From the NCBI GenBank assembly GCA_001600495.1, contig BCKE01000013.1, forward strand, positions 282,778-346,777: DNA of 64,000 nucleotides, given 5' to 3'. The position numbers were made by a program, and so were the translations under genes. The notes under the pieces were generated by a model. The model was not told the origin of the DNA, searched no databases, and was given only the letters and a program-made list of their open reading frames with translations. Below, piece by piece: positions 11,961-24,971 of the stretch. Position 1 is the first letter of the stretch. Every line of letters starts with the position of its first letter. This stretch comes from Pilasporangium apinafurcum (Eukaryota > Oomycota > Peronosporomycetes > Pythiales > Pythiaceae).

Positions 11961-13403
11961 TTGCCAAAGTTCCCATCATTTACCAACGTTAGATATACAC
12001 CCTCTTTACTGACACTAGATACATGTACGAGAGTCAAGTGCAACCAGAAGCCTTCAAATCAAAAGATCACTACCAAACGCAAACGCGAAGAAGACGCCTC
12101 CACGGTCAATAAGGATGGACATCCATCTGTATGGTTCACACCTGCTGTAGCAAGCACATTGTGGTTCCCCGAGCGTAATGCGTTGCGAGTGGTGGATACG
12201 CGCATCAAAACAAGAAAGTCGAGGAAAGCAAAGATCTGTGGGAACAAAAAAGTTCGTAAGAAGAAACGCCAACAAAGAAAACATCGGGAAAAGCGNNNNN
12301 NNNNNNNNNNNNNNNNNNNNNNNNNNNNNNNNNNNNNNNNNNNNNNNNNNNNNNNNNNNNNNNNNNNNNNNNNNNNNNNNNNNNNNNNNNNNNNNNNNNN
12401 NNNNNNNNNNNNNNNNNNNNNNNNNNNNNNNNNNNNNNNNNNNNNGTGTTAGGTTCCACCCAACTTTTTTTGGTTTCAAGAAAGACGAAGGAATCGAGGT
12501 GCGCGAGAAGCTTCCCGAACTCAACTATTCAGTTCGGGTGCGGCGCTCTCGTGAAGGTGAATATCATTTGTGCATCCCTCGACACAAGGCATTCCCAATA
12601 TCAACCTCAAATCGATCATGCGCACTTGATCCAGGAGTACGCAAGTTCATCACGCTATACGACCCCGACGGCAGGGTGTTATGTGTGGGTGATCCGAACA
12701 AAGAGCTCGTGCGGCGCTTTCAACTCATTAACACGTATAAGAGAGAGTTGTCGTTAATGGAGAACGCGATTGAGTCAACTACATGCAAGAAGTCCGTCTG
12801 TAATTGCAAGAGCTTTTGTAAGACACGGACACGGACTGCGAAGAAGCAAGCACGACAAAGAATACGCACGAGCAAACGTCAGCGTTATCGTCTGCGACGC
12901 AAGATTCGGTTTCTNTTGAGAAAGGNGTCACGGATGGTCAANGATATGCACCAGAAGCTCTCGCGGTGGCTGAGCGACAATTATCATGAGGTACTGTTAC
13001 CAANGTTTCAGACAAAAAAATGGCTGCAAGATATGTACTTGAGGAAGTTGAAGATGCAACACCAAGAAACTTATGGGAGCCAGAGGAGATGCTGACAGTA
13101 CGTGGACGCAAGCGCAAGATTTCAAGTCCGACGACGCGGATGATGTTGGCTCAGTCACATTATCACTTCAGAATGCTCCTAACACAGAAGATGGAGCGCA
13201 CAGGCGNACACTTGGAAGAAGTCTGTGAGAGATACACGTCCATCTCGTGCTCACGCTGCGGGAAGATCAACAAGAGACTCGGTGAAAGCGAGACATTCAA
13301 ATGCAAGAAGTGTACGTTTGATCACGATCGTGATGTAAGTGCCGCAAAGAACATCTTCCACAAGAATATCGGCGGATCTATCTTGCGCGAACACTTCGCC
13401 TGA
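11961..13403 (+). CDS. Fanzor-type (TnpB-related) RuvC nuclease, gapped and frame-broken
   Basis: A transposon-borne relative of TnpB and Cas12. After the N gap it shows the RuvC-I motif CALDPGVRKFITLYDPDG, a Lys/Arg-rich helical insert with two CxxxxCxC-like clusters, the FQTKK strand, the RuvC-II region EEVCERYTS, a four-Cys zinc finger (CSRC, then CKKC about 16 residues on) and the RuvC-III Asp in DHDRDVSAAKNI. All three catalytic acidic residues are therefore present. Three defects are visible: the 150-N gap at 12296-12445, one missing A in the A7 run at 13014-13020 that breaks the frame exactly at FQTKK/M, and no in-frame ATG in the upstream piece (11961 is a TTG after a stop at 11949). 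The slip may be a sequencing error. Fanzors are RNA-guided DNA endonucleases of eukaryotic mobile elements. Confidence 0.75.
12296..12445. other. Assembly gap (150 N) plus nearby ambiguous bases
   Basis: An unbroken run of 150 N inside the Fanzor element. Single Ns follow at about 12915, 12926, 12942, 13004, 13207 and 13444. All the ambiguity in the window sits in this element, as expected if several near-identical copies were collapsed in assembly. Confidence 0.95.
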
Positions 13404-13418
13404 TAAAGCAAAAAAATA

Positions 13419-13437
13419 TCGAAGTCGCCTTCTTCGA
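13419..13437 (+). other. Short hairpin just 3' of the Fanzor ORF
   Basis: TCGAAG at 13419-13424 pairs with CTTCGA at 13432-13437 around a 7-base loop, 16 bp after the stop. Guide RNAs of Fanzor and TnpB elements overlap or follow the 3' end of the ORF, so this could be part of one. The stem is short and could be chance. Confidence 0.3.
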
Positions 13438-13721
13438 GGAGTCNTGCCAGCTTTACTGGTGTTATAGGCCCAAGAGGGAGTAGGTGTCCGGTACTTTGGT
13501 ATCTTTGGCATCTATGAGGATCTCCTTAGGCGTGCACTTCATTCTGACGATCTTCGACATGTGCACCTGTTCTACTACCAACACAACAGATAAATCCTGA
13601 GTTGATAAAAAAATGTACCCATTAAATCTAGCTATTATGTAATGATTTTGGTTAATATAGCTGATTAGGAACATGTCACTAAACCGATTTGCTTGGGCTT
13701 AAATCTATGCATCCTACGAAA

Positions 13722-16700
13722 ATGAAGCGCGGGCATCGACAGCGCGGTGCCGGGACCGTCACGGTCTCTCGTGGCGAAGTATGTCTGCGCAACTCATTGC
13801 TATTGAACTCTACTGCTTTGTATCGTGATTATTTACCGCTCTATATCTCTCACTCTTCCTAATTGTACTATTTTTTTTTTCTTCCACAGCAAACACGGCA
13901 GGGTGTGGTGTGCAAGGAATGGCAGCGCACGCCGATGCAACTGCTGCATGAATTCTGCCAATCGAAGAAACGAAAAAATGCCATCTACACTCGTGTGCAT
14001 GCACCTGGGGGAAAGTTCAGGTACGAATCAAAATGAAACATTATTAGAAAGTATAACCAAAACTTATTTTTCTCCTTACCAGAATGCGCTGTGTGCTTCC
14101 GGACGACAAAAACTCTGCGAAAGATTTGGCGTTTTGCCCAGAGCAAGACTTTGAAACGATGGATGATGCCAAACACTGTGCGGCGCTCCTGGCGCTGAAA
14201 TACGTCGAGCCGCTGCGGCCACTGGAGCGAAAGCTGCCAGATCCCTATCGCGAACTTTGGCTGGCGATGGAGACAGCAGGAGGAAAATCTTCAGACAAGA
14301 ACAATAGCAGTAGTGCTGCTGCTACTTCATCAAAGACGAAAGTAGGAAAGAAGAAGGGTCAGAAAGCTGCTGCATCAACTATACCTGATTCTACAAAAAC
14401 AACTGATGATGACGATGGTGATGGGGTGAATTTCTGGGCAAATGCTGATCCAGAGGAAGAACTAGAGACCAAGAAACCAACAAGCTCCTTCCCAACAGCA
14501 TTGACGGCCGATCGCAAATTTGCTTCCCATGCCGAGTACCAGCAAGCGCAGAGGGAAAAAGTGCAGGAGCGTAACAAGAAAATTCGTTCGCGGGAAAACC
14601 GCGAACGCGCAAACATGCCTAAGCAGGTGTTTATGAGCACAGCCTGTCGAGAAATGATCGAGCGCGTTCTGAAAGAACTAGGAGGTGGCAGTGTACTTGC
14701 CACTGGGAGAAAAAATGGTACAGATGACCCACAAACCGGCATGAATGGATCGAAAGAGCATGCAGCAGCCCATGAGGCGTTTTACCAGCGCGTCACGAAG
14801 CAGCTTAGCGTCATCGGATTCCGCAAAGAGCATATTGATGGTGCACTCCAAGTATGCCGGAAGAGCCAGGAGCATAGTGATGAGGAGTTCATGACAATGA
14901 TTTTGGATTGGCTTTGCTTGAATATTGCCGAAGGTGAACTCCCAAAGGGCTTCAATCCTGAAGGAACGCAGCTGGATGTGGTGCGAGCAAATGGATACAC
15001 CTTTAGTAATACCAGTGACAAACCAACAGCGATGTCGTCGGTACTCGTGCAGCGATTGATGAAGTTTGGATTTGATCGCCTTGATGCCATCACTGTTACA
15101 AATTCATATCTGCAGGAGCATGTTGCAGACGCTGGTATGGAATCTCCATCTATTGACACAACGCTAGCGCTTCTTCAGATTTTGTGGCCACTGCTATTAA
15201 AACATTTTTCAATCGATGTTGCTGAGAGCAGTAGTGGTTTGGAGATTCCTGATGAGGTAGAAATGGCCAACATGCGTCAAGATGAAATTTTTGCATTGGA
15301 AGCGATCTACGAGGACAAACTTCAAATTCAAACGCTAGAGGATGAGAAAAGTCAAGTATTGATATTTGACATTACCAACGAAGTGCAGTTGGAAGTCTTT
15401 TTGCCTAGCAGCACCAAGTACCCTTTTGAATTGCCCATTATCGGTCTGAACTCAACAAACGTATCTCACAGACCTTATTTGTTGTTTACATGCGGCAACG
15501 TTTTGAAAGGCTGTGCGAGTACGTTGGGGGAGCCAATGATTTACGACATTTGTGCTGCGGTCGATACCATACTACGAGAGGCCGTTAAGCAGACCAATGG
15601 GAAGCAAATTCAATTGTTACCACACCCAACCAAGAAAAGCCAAATATCAGCGCCGAAGAAATCACTTCCTCAATCTGAAAATCCACCAACAGCGTCAATT
15701 CCGGTTTCTGCCAAGCCAGAGAAAATTGTTTCAAACACAAAGAAGAATTCTGGAAAACCCTATCGAAAACATGCATCTCGACAGCAAAAAGTTGACCTCC
15801 AAGCTATGAAGGAACTGAGCGACAAGCTACTCAAACTTCATCACGCAAAAAACTCGCAGGTAAATTTTCAGGCCATGCTCAAATTACGTGCGACTTTGCC
15901 AGCCGCCAAAGAGAAAGCAACCGTATTGCAATACGTCGTACAGAACCAGGTCGTGCTCGTCTGTGGACAAACAGGCTGTGGCAAAACCACGCAGATCCCA
16001 CAATTTATTCTGGATGAGTATATTGAAAACGGTAGAGGTGGGGAATGCCAAATCATCTGTACGCAGCCACGACGGATCGCAGCGATTGGTGTTGCTACTC
16101 GTGTTGCACAGGAACGATGTGAAGATATTGCTGACGTTGTCGGGTACCAGATTCGCATGGACGCAAAGAAATCGGCCAACACGCGACTTTTGTTCTGCAC
16201 CACTGGTGTGCTACTGCGTAGATTGCTTACCGATCGATCACTCGCTGGGGTACGATAAACATTATACATTTACTAATGTTTGACTGCTAAAAAAACGCTG
16301 ACTAGCTCTGCTTTTTTTATCAATCGTAGGTAACTCATGTCATTGTCGATGAGGTTCATGAACGCAACATCGACACGGATTTCCTCCTTTCCGTTCTTCG
16401 TGACTTACTCCCCCAGCGACCTGATTTGCGGCTCATTTTGATGAGTGCGACGATGAATGCAGATCTATTTGTGCAATATTTTGCGTAAGTGATTCTCTTA
16501 AGTATATGACTCCATATACATGGACTGATTGAATGGTCTCTTCCATGCAGGTCGATATCAAAGAGCCCATGTCCAGTGCTAGATATCCCAGGCTTCACGT
16601 ATCCAGTTGAGGTTCTCTTCTTGGAAGACGTGTTGTCCATGACATCGTATGAAGTGCCAAAGAAGCTGCTTTTGAACAAGAAAAAGACAACTGCAGCAGC

Positions 16701-18465
16701 CGATGGTCAAACTTCTGACGAAAAGGATAAGCCACTTTCTGAAATGCTGCCGCATGAAATCGTGGAGCGGATCGACGATTCCAGGATTGATTATGACATG
16801 TACGTACACCTTGTGGTGTATTTGGTCTGCAATCAGCAGCGTACACGGGATGAAGGTGGCACTATCTTGATTTTCTTACCCGGAACAGCCGAAATTAAGC
16901 GCTTGATGGAAATGCTTTTGGGTAATTCGACGCTTTCATCCAAAGTATGGGTATTGCCACTCCATGGTTCACTCTCAGGTGCGGATCAATCGCTCATTTT
17001 CAAAACGACACCGTCAGGAAAAACGAAGATTATCGTTAGTACCAACATCGCCGAGACATCAATCACAATCAATGATGTCACAGCGGTAATTGATTGTGGG
17101 AAGGTGAAAGAAATGGTCTATGACAATCGCCAACGGCGATCACAACTGCTCGATTGCTGGGCAGCTCAATCTGCCTGTGATCAGCGGAAGGGTCGTGCGG
17201 GTCGTGTGCAAGCAGGGACGTGCTACCGAATGTTTTCAAAGAAGCGATTCACCGCGATGGATGCGCAACTCACTGCAGAAATCCATCGTGTATCGCTGGA
17301 GCAATTGTGTTTGCAGATCAAAAAACTGGAACTCGGATCTATCAAGGGATTTCTTTCGAGGGCCATTGAGCCACCAAAAGAAGAGAAGATCGATGCGGCA
17401 ATTCAAGAGCTAGTCGAAATTGCGGCTTTCAAGAGTGTCAAAGATGATGACTATATCGAGGATCGCTCTCCTGCGATCAGTGACGAAGACGTGAAACTAA
17501 CTCCATTGGGTAACCACTTGGCGATGCTACCACTGGACGCGCGCATCGGCAAATTCTTGATTTATGGATCGATTCTTCGCTGCATTAATCCTGTGGTGAT
17601 CATCGCTGCCTGCATCTCAAGCAAGAGCCCGTTCGTAATGAGCATGTCGGACCCAGAACTGAAGGAGAAGCAGGACGCCATCAAGAAGGAACTTGGTGGG
17701 AACTGGAAGAGCGATCATTTATTGCTGTGGAAACTCATCGACCAGTACATTCCACTGAAAGGGCAGAAGATGAAGCGCTCGTTCTGTCGAGACTACGGAC
17801 TGTCGTACGATACGATGGAGACAATCGTTGAACTGAAGGGCCAGTATTTGCAACAACTGGATGCCATCGGTTTTTACGATCGTGCGAATGCAGAACACTT
17901 GAATTTGAATTCGAACACACCTCGACTCATCAAGGCTGCGCTATGCGCTGGGCTGTATGCGAACGTTATTCAGGTGGTCTATCCGGAGCAAAAATATTTC
18001 CAATCTGCTCATGGTGCCTTCACGGAAGAGCACGACGCCAAGAAAATTCGGTATATGATTTACTCACATACAAAAGAAGCACGTGATCCAAATCGTCCCA
18101 TGGAACGCGTCTTTCTCCATCCTTCGTCGTGCAATTTCGTCCAAACGCAATATGACTCGCCTTGGCTGTTGTACACGGAACTCGTGCAGACCTCGAAAGT
18201 GTTTGTGCGTGAGAGTACGATGGTAAATCCTTATGCTTTGTTACTATTTGGTGGGCGATTGGATGTTATCCATGAGAAGAATATATTGTGCTTGGATCAA
18301 TGGATTCGTTTCCACGCAGTAGCGCGGATCGGCGTCCTGATAAAAGCGATTCGTCAGCATCTCGATCGACTGCTGACGGAAAAAATTGCCAATCCAGACT
18401 TGGACATTGCGCAGAGTGAATTAGTCACAGCTATAACCCATCTTTTGAAAACTGAAGGAATGTGA
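13722..18465 (+). CDS. DExH-box RNA helicase, DHX57/DHX29/YLR419W-like
   Basis: The model is join(13722..13778, 13890..14020, 14083..16249, 16330..16484, 16551..18465), about 1,474 aa; four short GT-AG introns join in frame. N-terminal part: [19 protein letters not shown], a region shared by DHX29/DHX57, then a UBA-like segment near 310 and an RWD domain near 460-560 ([11 protein letters not shown]). The helicase core shows motif [11 protein letters not shown] (~690), Ia [14 protein letters not shown] (~791), III SAT (~827), [12 protein letters not shown] and [14 protein letters not shown] (~1,048). The HA2 and OB-fold regions follow. UBA plus RWD plus DEVH points to the DHX57/YLR419W subgroup, with DHX29, a translation-initiation helicase, as the close alternative. 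Length agrees with the family. It converges on POLA1 with a 213-bp gap. Confidence 0.85.
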
Positions 18466-18678
18466 TCGAGTTTATTTTTTTGTCAAGGAGATGAAGTTTG
18501 AAGAGCATCGTTAATGACTTCGAAAATACTTAGACAACAACATTGGCTCATCACAGAATGAAGAAATACAGAGTAGATTTATACCTCATTATGATTACTG
18601 TTCATCGCACTTGGACTATCTTTGTTTCTTTCATGCCACATGGATAAATATGTACGTTTGACGCATCTGTTCAATTGG

Positions 18679-21600
18679 TTATGTGAAGAGTGTTTGCCAA
18701 ACTGAAGGCTTCACCCAGTTGTACTCATTGCTACGCACAGCCTACAAAATACAACGAGAACGCAAAAAATTGTCAGTAAGCCATGACAAAGTGAGGAAAC
18801 CAAACAAGACTCTGCATATTACCTTTTCGGCTTGTTTCCGAAGTGTGTTTAGAATCACTCGATGTGATTCTGAAAGAGGTGGGAACTCTGGCTTCACTCC
18901 ATTTGTTGATACGCGCATTTGTTGGTCCAAAATTTTCTTCTGGGCACGTTCAATGTCGAACAGTGTTTCGAAATATTTTAACTGCGTATATAGAGCGCTA
19001 TCAGGGTATTCCATATTCACTGTCGCGCGGCAACCTGCAGATGAACAGATATTCCCGTTTCCACGCAACGATTGCTTTTGTGTACGCGTCTTGCATGTCA
19101 CATCAGAGCACACAACCCAGGCCTCATAATATTTTTTGATGGACTCTCTTGTAGCCAAATGCAACCGATTGGAAAGTACGGCCTGTAAATCATCTCCAAT
19201 ATTCCCGTGAATGTCGTCCTTGTCATAACCCCAAAAGTCAGCATTGCAGCCAGGAGTCGAGCATGTGAGACCATTGACCAGGACACCACTTTCGCGTGTG
19301 CTATACACTCCAGGGAAAGGGCTCTTCAATTTGCATCGATTGCAAACAAGTTCGAGAGGAACACACTCTTTGAATCGGTCAGCATCATTTTGAAGAACAC
19401 TTGGAATAGCATCAGCATTATCGTTCTCTTCCCCGAAATGATTTGCCGAATAGGAGAATTTGGATGTATCCAATCCAAGGCAATGTGCTAACTGGGGGCT
19501 TGACGTTCCTTCAATATGTGCACACAAACGGTTCACAGGTGGATGAATCTGTGATTCTAAATACCATTCGACATCAATATTGAGTTGATTGCCGGATCGT
19601 TTAACTTCCTCGGGATGATATGCCTTTCTTCCGCTGCCTGGTTCCTCTTCTTTGCAGATTACATAGGCGATGTGAGAGCCAGCACCAATGGGTTTGCCCT
19701 GAGCACGAAGGGCTAGTGCAACTTGAACGTGATATTGCTTGGCACGATCTGGATACTGCTCGGGTTGCTTGTTCAAGCTTTTGGTGATGACGTATTGTTC
19801 GATGGGTTCTTTTCCAGATCGCATACGGTCTGCGACTTGTTCAAGATAGTCATGAATGCTTTCTACAACTTCATCACGTGATCTTCCCGACAAGATATAG
19901 TCTAAAATTTCATTGCCCACAGCCTTCGAGATCACACACCAATCGCGTCGTACCATATCAAGACCCTTAACTTCTTTCTCGAACACAGTATCACCATTGG
20001 GTCGCTCCTTTAAGACTAACGCAGCATATTTCTTTTTGTTCAAAAGCAAGATTGTCTTGAAAATGTAATCGACTTCCAACTCCAAGAGTTTAAAGTGCTT
20101 GTTACATTGCACTTGAATCTCACGACCAATGCGTTTGGCATCCTCAAGTTTGTCAGTGCGAGAATCTACCATAATGGAATCGGTATCACCGTAGATAACA
20201 TCGTAACCACATTCTTGCTCGGCAACTTCTCTCGCTCGTTGTAAAGTTTGTCGGCCTGTGGATGTAATCAGCGCTGCGATCGGTTTCGCGTAGAAACGTG
20301 AAAAGCGGAATCCCAAGCACCCGTACATAGAATTTGCAGTCAGCTTGATCGCTTTTTGACGAATATCGAGCATGTTCGCTCTCTCCATGTTACCTGCCTT
20401 TGTTTCCACTTTGAGCTGCTGCTTCACTTGTTTACGAGATTCGAGGAGACGTTTAATCACACCAGGTAGAATACCTTCGTCGCATGAACTGCTTGGAAGG
20501 GGAGGAATTTCCGAATCCGCTGTCGTATCAGCATTATCGAGGTCGTGGTCCATGTCTTCGTCGTCCACAACGTCATCATTCTCAGGTTTCGGGACTGGTT
20601 TCGCTTTTTTCTTCTTGGCCGGGATGTTTTCTCGACTATCCGTCAACTGACGTTCCACAGTCGTAAAGCAAATATTATATTCCTAAAGATGCAAATACAG
20701 AAACCACATCGTTATAATCATCACTTCCATGAAAACATATCTACAGTGAAACACTTACTCGAATAATCGAAGGATACAAACTGTTGAAATCCAACAACAC
20801 CACGAAGTTATCGTACAACCCCTTCTTTGGCGCAAACACCATACCACCAGCATACGAAGCTTCCCGCTTCTTGCTTGACTTTTCCGACTCGCTTTTAGTC
20901 TTGAACTTTTCAGGAACAATAAATTTGTTCTTTGATCGGTTGAACTCATGCAAAAGCAAATATTCAATACGTTCTGCACGCTTGTTAGCTTCCAATGTTT
21001 TTGTCCATTGATACCCACAAAGGTTTGCAAGTTGCTTTGATAGAGGAAGCACTTCCAACTTGTGCATGAGCTGCAAGACAAACATAGCATCATCCAATGT
21101 ATGACGAAGAAGCTTAACAAAATTACCAGCTCCACCATGCAGAATCTGCGGAATATCCGTCATTTCAACGTCAATACGTTGCTTCGATAAAAGTGTTTGA
21201 ACTAAATGGGACAAGGAGTAGTTGTTTTGAGACGGTAGTAGCTCCTTCGAGGATACATATGTATCACAAAACAGCCGACCATTCACGACATCGTCCATCC
21301 GATATTCATTCCATCCTTCACCCATATTCATTGGATTCAATCGTCCACGACGAAGTCGTGTCAACTTGGACCACAGACCGCCCAAACGAAAATTATCAAT
21401 GCGAGAGATGAGCAGATCCAACGCGTATTTGTGCAGATTATGACCGACAATAACATCCGGATCTTCGCGTTGAACTCGAGTAAGAAAATAGCTGAGCATT
21501 GCACGTTCGTTAAACTCAATCTTCAATCGATCACTGTGAATGACTCTGGATCCGTCAGGATTTCTCATCCCAAAGCGTTCATCAGCTTGAACAGCGTTCA

Positions 21601-23680
21601 TATAGGCGCTTGGGAAACCCATATTCTCATCCAACGGACGAATCGTGGTAAAATGCGAAATTTTATGAGGAAAATTTTTTCCCTTTCCGGCGCCGTCCGA
21701 ACTCACTCCACTTTCTGTAATCGTTGAAAGCGCGACTACCTCGTGTTTACCAGAGTTGGGGTTACAGAACGTCTTAAGACTGAGACTCATGATTGTCAAT
21801 GGTGGTGCAGCAAGGCCACTGCCAGTCAACGTACTGATGTTTTTCGGATCGAATGTTTCGTATTCCAGATGACAAAAACTCACGTTCTCATTTGATTTTC
21901 GGACGTTTTTGATCTCGATCCATCCAGGTCCAAGCAGCTTGCGTTTTAAGAGAAAGTTTTCCAATGGGCGTGTGAATCCACCACAGATGCGAGTAAAGGT
22001 TTTCCCACCTCGAGAGCAATAATCTGTTGGTGGTGACGGGTACTTGGCCAGATACTTGACTTTCAAATACAGATTTTTTCCTCGAGGAATATCTGCCTCT
22101 TCGAAAGCGTAATTGCGTTCTACCAATTTTGTCCGGAAACTCTCTTGATCGCGTTTATTCGTGATGCAGGATGGTACTAAAACATTATGAATCTCTTCAT
22201 GCATTTGCATCCACGCTTGCTGTTGGTCTTGCTGACTTAATTCTTTCAGATTGGTTCCCTTAGGAACAAGGTACATGTATCGTTGCAGGTTGTTCACCAC
22301 CACACAGCAGCTTTTGTACGTTGGTGATCCATTTTCGCCGGAACCATTGGAAGTTTTCATTTTGCCGATCAAATAGATCTTACCAGGACGATCACGAACT
22401 TCCACAGCATCCATCCAGTACAGTTGAATCGAGTCAGCAGAAGCCAATGATTCTGGTTCAACTTCAGGATCATCTGTCATAGCCTCTGCTTTCGAATCAC
22501 CACCTCCAGCTTGCCACCACTCTGCTACTTCGTTCGATGGCACATCACTCATCATCATTGTCTGTTCCGGCATTTTTGGCTCTTCTTTTTCCAATGTAAG
22601 ACCAGCCAATGCACGAGCCGTCGGTTCTGTAGTCTGTAGTCGAGTTTCTCGAGCCTTGCGTAGTAGAAGTTCTCTCTTATTGAGCACTGGTTGAGGAGCC
22701 TCTCTTTCGTCATCACTCGCACGATCATGCTTTGCACTGACACCGTTCTCGGAAACTTTGACTTCGGGTGCAGCCATATCTTCGTCTTCTTCCATCGCTT
22801 CATCCGTAGCATCATGTTCGAATGAGTTGTCGTTGTATGTGTCTTCCATTTCAATGCTATCCTCCTCCTGCTGCTGACTGTCAAGAGATGTTTGGGATGT
22901 TCTGTTGGAGACGCTGGTACCAATTGATGATGAAACGAGTCGTGGAGCACTCAAACTGGCGGAATTTGATGAGGATCCCGTTAAAAAAGGCACAGGACGA
23001 GCGTACATCTGCCTCGACTGAGTCGGATTACTCGTCAAATCATCAAGCATACTATCCAAATCAATATCTATGCAGTAGTAACATACCAGGCGCATTAGCA
23101 ATCATATTGCAAAAATGTAACAATGCAAAACCTTACCTCGCTTCACATTTGCTTTCGCATTCCTCGATCCAGGACCGCTAGTGCTTTTTTTTTGCGTTGC
23201 TGAGGCCGAGAAAAACATGTTGGTGATCTTTTGGTCACTGCCATTACCGAGCTTGGCGCGCTGCATCTTCTTTGCACGACGGACATATGCGGTCGATAGT
23301 GCACCGGCACTACGTTTTTTGGCGCCGTTAGGTGTCGATCTATCGTCATCATCATCATCACCATTCCCATGGTGAGTGGTTTCTGGGTCCGATTCAAAAA
23401 ATTGTTCTTCACCATCGTCATAATATCCCATCTCGCCATCATCGTTTTCGACAAAGGGTAACCCCTGTCGGCGCTGACGTACGAGCTCTTCATATTCAGT
23501 CTCGGTTACGGTCTTGTATACGCTCTCTTCGATCGGTTTGTACTGCGCGATGCGGGAACTGCGCTCATCAATGGTCGACGGTTGCAACCCACCGCCCTCA
23601 CGCAAACGACGAATCTCCTCGAGCGCATTCTTGCGGTTGCTGCTGCTACTGCTGCCACTCGCCGCACGACGGGAACTCAT
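18679..23680 (-). CDS. POLA1: DNA polymerase alpha catalytic subunit
   Basis: The model is complement(join(18679..18741, 18823..20682, 20759..23067, 23137..23680)), 1,591 aa. It primes and starts lagging-strand synthesis as part of the polymerase alpha-primase complex in the nucleus. Order of parts: an acidic N-terminal region with the Pol alpha subunit-binding type sequence (ALEEIRRLREGG, ~20), the exonuclease-like domain, polymerase motif A DFNSLYPSII interrupted by an intron right after it, motif B KLTANSMYGCLGF (~1,067), motif C YGDTDS (~1,116), then the two C-terminal cysteine modules (CNRC...CSTPGC and CSDVTC...CSSAGC, ~1,400-1,540). The short last exon adds 20 residues (AVRSNEYNWVKP...). 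The start at 23680 is the first ATG leading into the conserved part. A ~70-residue Lys/Asp-rich insert lies between motifs A and B. Confidence 0.95.
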
Positions 23681-23882
23681 GACCACGTTTCTCCCGCTTC
23701 CTTTTGCTCTTTTTCTCTCTCTCTGAGCGTAATGAGGCGAATGAGCTTCGTGCACCAATTGCGGAATGAGCCAAGAAAAATGTGGCGCCAAAAAAAGGAA
23801 ATGCGTGCCCGCCAAAAACATAACAGCAACACAAGCATAAACGGCAATGATGAGGTTTTTTTAAAATATTTTTTTAAATTAG

Positions 23883-23921
23883 CCAATCATAAATTGAAAA
23901 ATAAAATTTTTAACCAATCAT
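23883..23921. promoter_or_regulatory. Twin CCAATCAT boxes between POLA1 and UBE2J copy 1
   Basis: CCAATCAT occurs at 23883-23890 and again at 23914-23921, 31 bp apart (three helical turns) in very AT-rich DNA between divergent genes. The spacing fits two binding sites on one DNA face; the binding protein is an inference. Confidence 0.4.
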
Positions 23922-23992
23922 ACGCTAATTGATGAGTGTTTGATAGAAGCATCAAGCTCAAGAGAGAGCATCAGTAAATAGGCAAGGGAATC

Positions 23993-24683
23993 ATGGCGTC
24001 GGCGATGGCGACAAAGCGGCTGCGGAAGGAGTATTTGACGCTACAAAAGAAACCCGTAGAGAATATACGTGCGGCGCCGTTGGAAAAGAATATCTTGGAA
24101 TGGCATTACGTGATCCAGGGTACGGAAGGAACGCCGTATGAAGGAGGATACTACCATGGCAAGCTCAAGTTCCCACCTGAGTACCCAATGAAACCACCGT
24201 CGGTGCTGATGATCACACCGAATGGCCGCTTCGAAGTGAATAGACGTATCTGTTTGAGTATGTCGGATTTCCACCCGGAGACCTGGAATCCGTTGTGGGC
24301 AGTCGGATCCATTCTGACAGGTCTCTACTCCTTTATGGTTAGCGCATGATTAAGTTCATTGATGCTTTGCTAAAGTTAAGCACTGTCTGACACCTATGTG
24401 CGAAATGGCTTTAGCTAGAGAATCATGTTACGACAGGAAGTATCGAAACAACTGACGAAGAGGTACGGCTTCCTTCCTTCGATTCTATTCTTTACATCAT
24501 TAAATGGATGGCTTTCAATTCGCTGATTATATCTTTTCTGGTGATTAGAAACGTGCATTTGCGGCAGAATCTCTCGCGTTCAACTGCAAAGACAAGGACT
24601 TTAAGACCTTATTCCCTGATCTCGTCGAAATGCAGGCGTTATCGCTGCAAATGGCGGATACGAAAATCGCAGCAACAGATTGA
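23993..24683 (+). CDS. Ubiquitin-conjugating enzyme E2, UBE2J/Ubc6 class, tail-less copy
   Basis: The model is join(23993..24337, 24415..24462, 24549..24683), 175 aa. The catalytic domain is of the J class: [34 protein letters not shown], then TPNGRF in place of the usual HPN and the active-site Cys in [17 protein letters not shown]. The intron positions match copy 2 at 24972 exactly (115 and 16 codons), so the pair arose by tandem duplication. UBE2J enzymes act in ER-associated degradation and are held in the ER membrane by a C-terminal anchor. This copy ends at residue 175 ([11 protein letters not shown]) without any hydrophobic segment, so it should be soluble. An unannotated further exon cannot be excluded, but the 288 bp to the next gene show no anchor-like frame. 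Confidence 0.85.
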
Positions 24684-24952
24684 GTAGCTACTGTGGCTGG
24701 CCTTTGTGAGAACGTTGGTGTCTAAGCAATGTGTACCACACTATTTTTACTTTTTGTCAATTTTTGTGTTTCAGTACACTATGGTGTTCCCCCCACTTCC
24801 ATGTTGCGAGTGGCTCATCAAAAACGACAAAAAAGCATTAGGTCGGCGATATTTTCTTCAGTTTTCTCTTAAGCTCATTTGCAGGAGACGACGACACACG
24901 TAGACGTAGCAACTTTACGTATCACCCATTATCTCTCATTGACTCACTTTTT

Positions 24953-24965
24953 CTCTGGAAATACA
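24953..24965 (+). promoter_or_regulatory. INR-like core promoter of UBE2J copy 2
   Basis: CTCACTTTTTCTC lies 7-19 bases before the ATG at 24972. CTCACTTT fits the oomycete initiator consensus YTCANTYY. The very short leader that results is common in oomycetes. Confidence 0.4.
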
Positions 24966-24971
24966 CACACG

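Noticed and set aside
13462-13674. 70-residue minus-strand frame after the Fanzor
   Set aside because: Crosses no known motif and lies in presumed element flank; no support.
23332-23375. CAT/CAC triplet runs as CRISPR-like or microsatellite array
   Set aside because: They encode the acidic Asp/His-rich part of POLA1 on the minus strand; there are no spacers.
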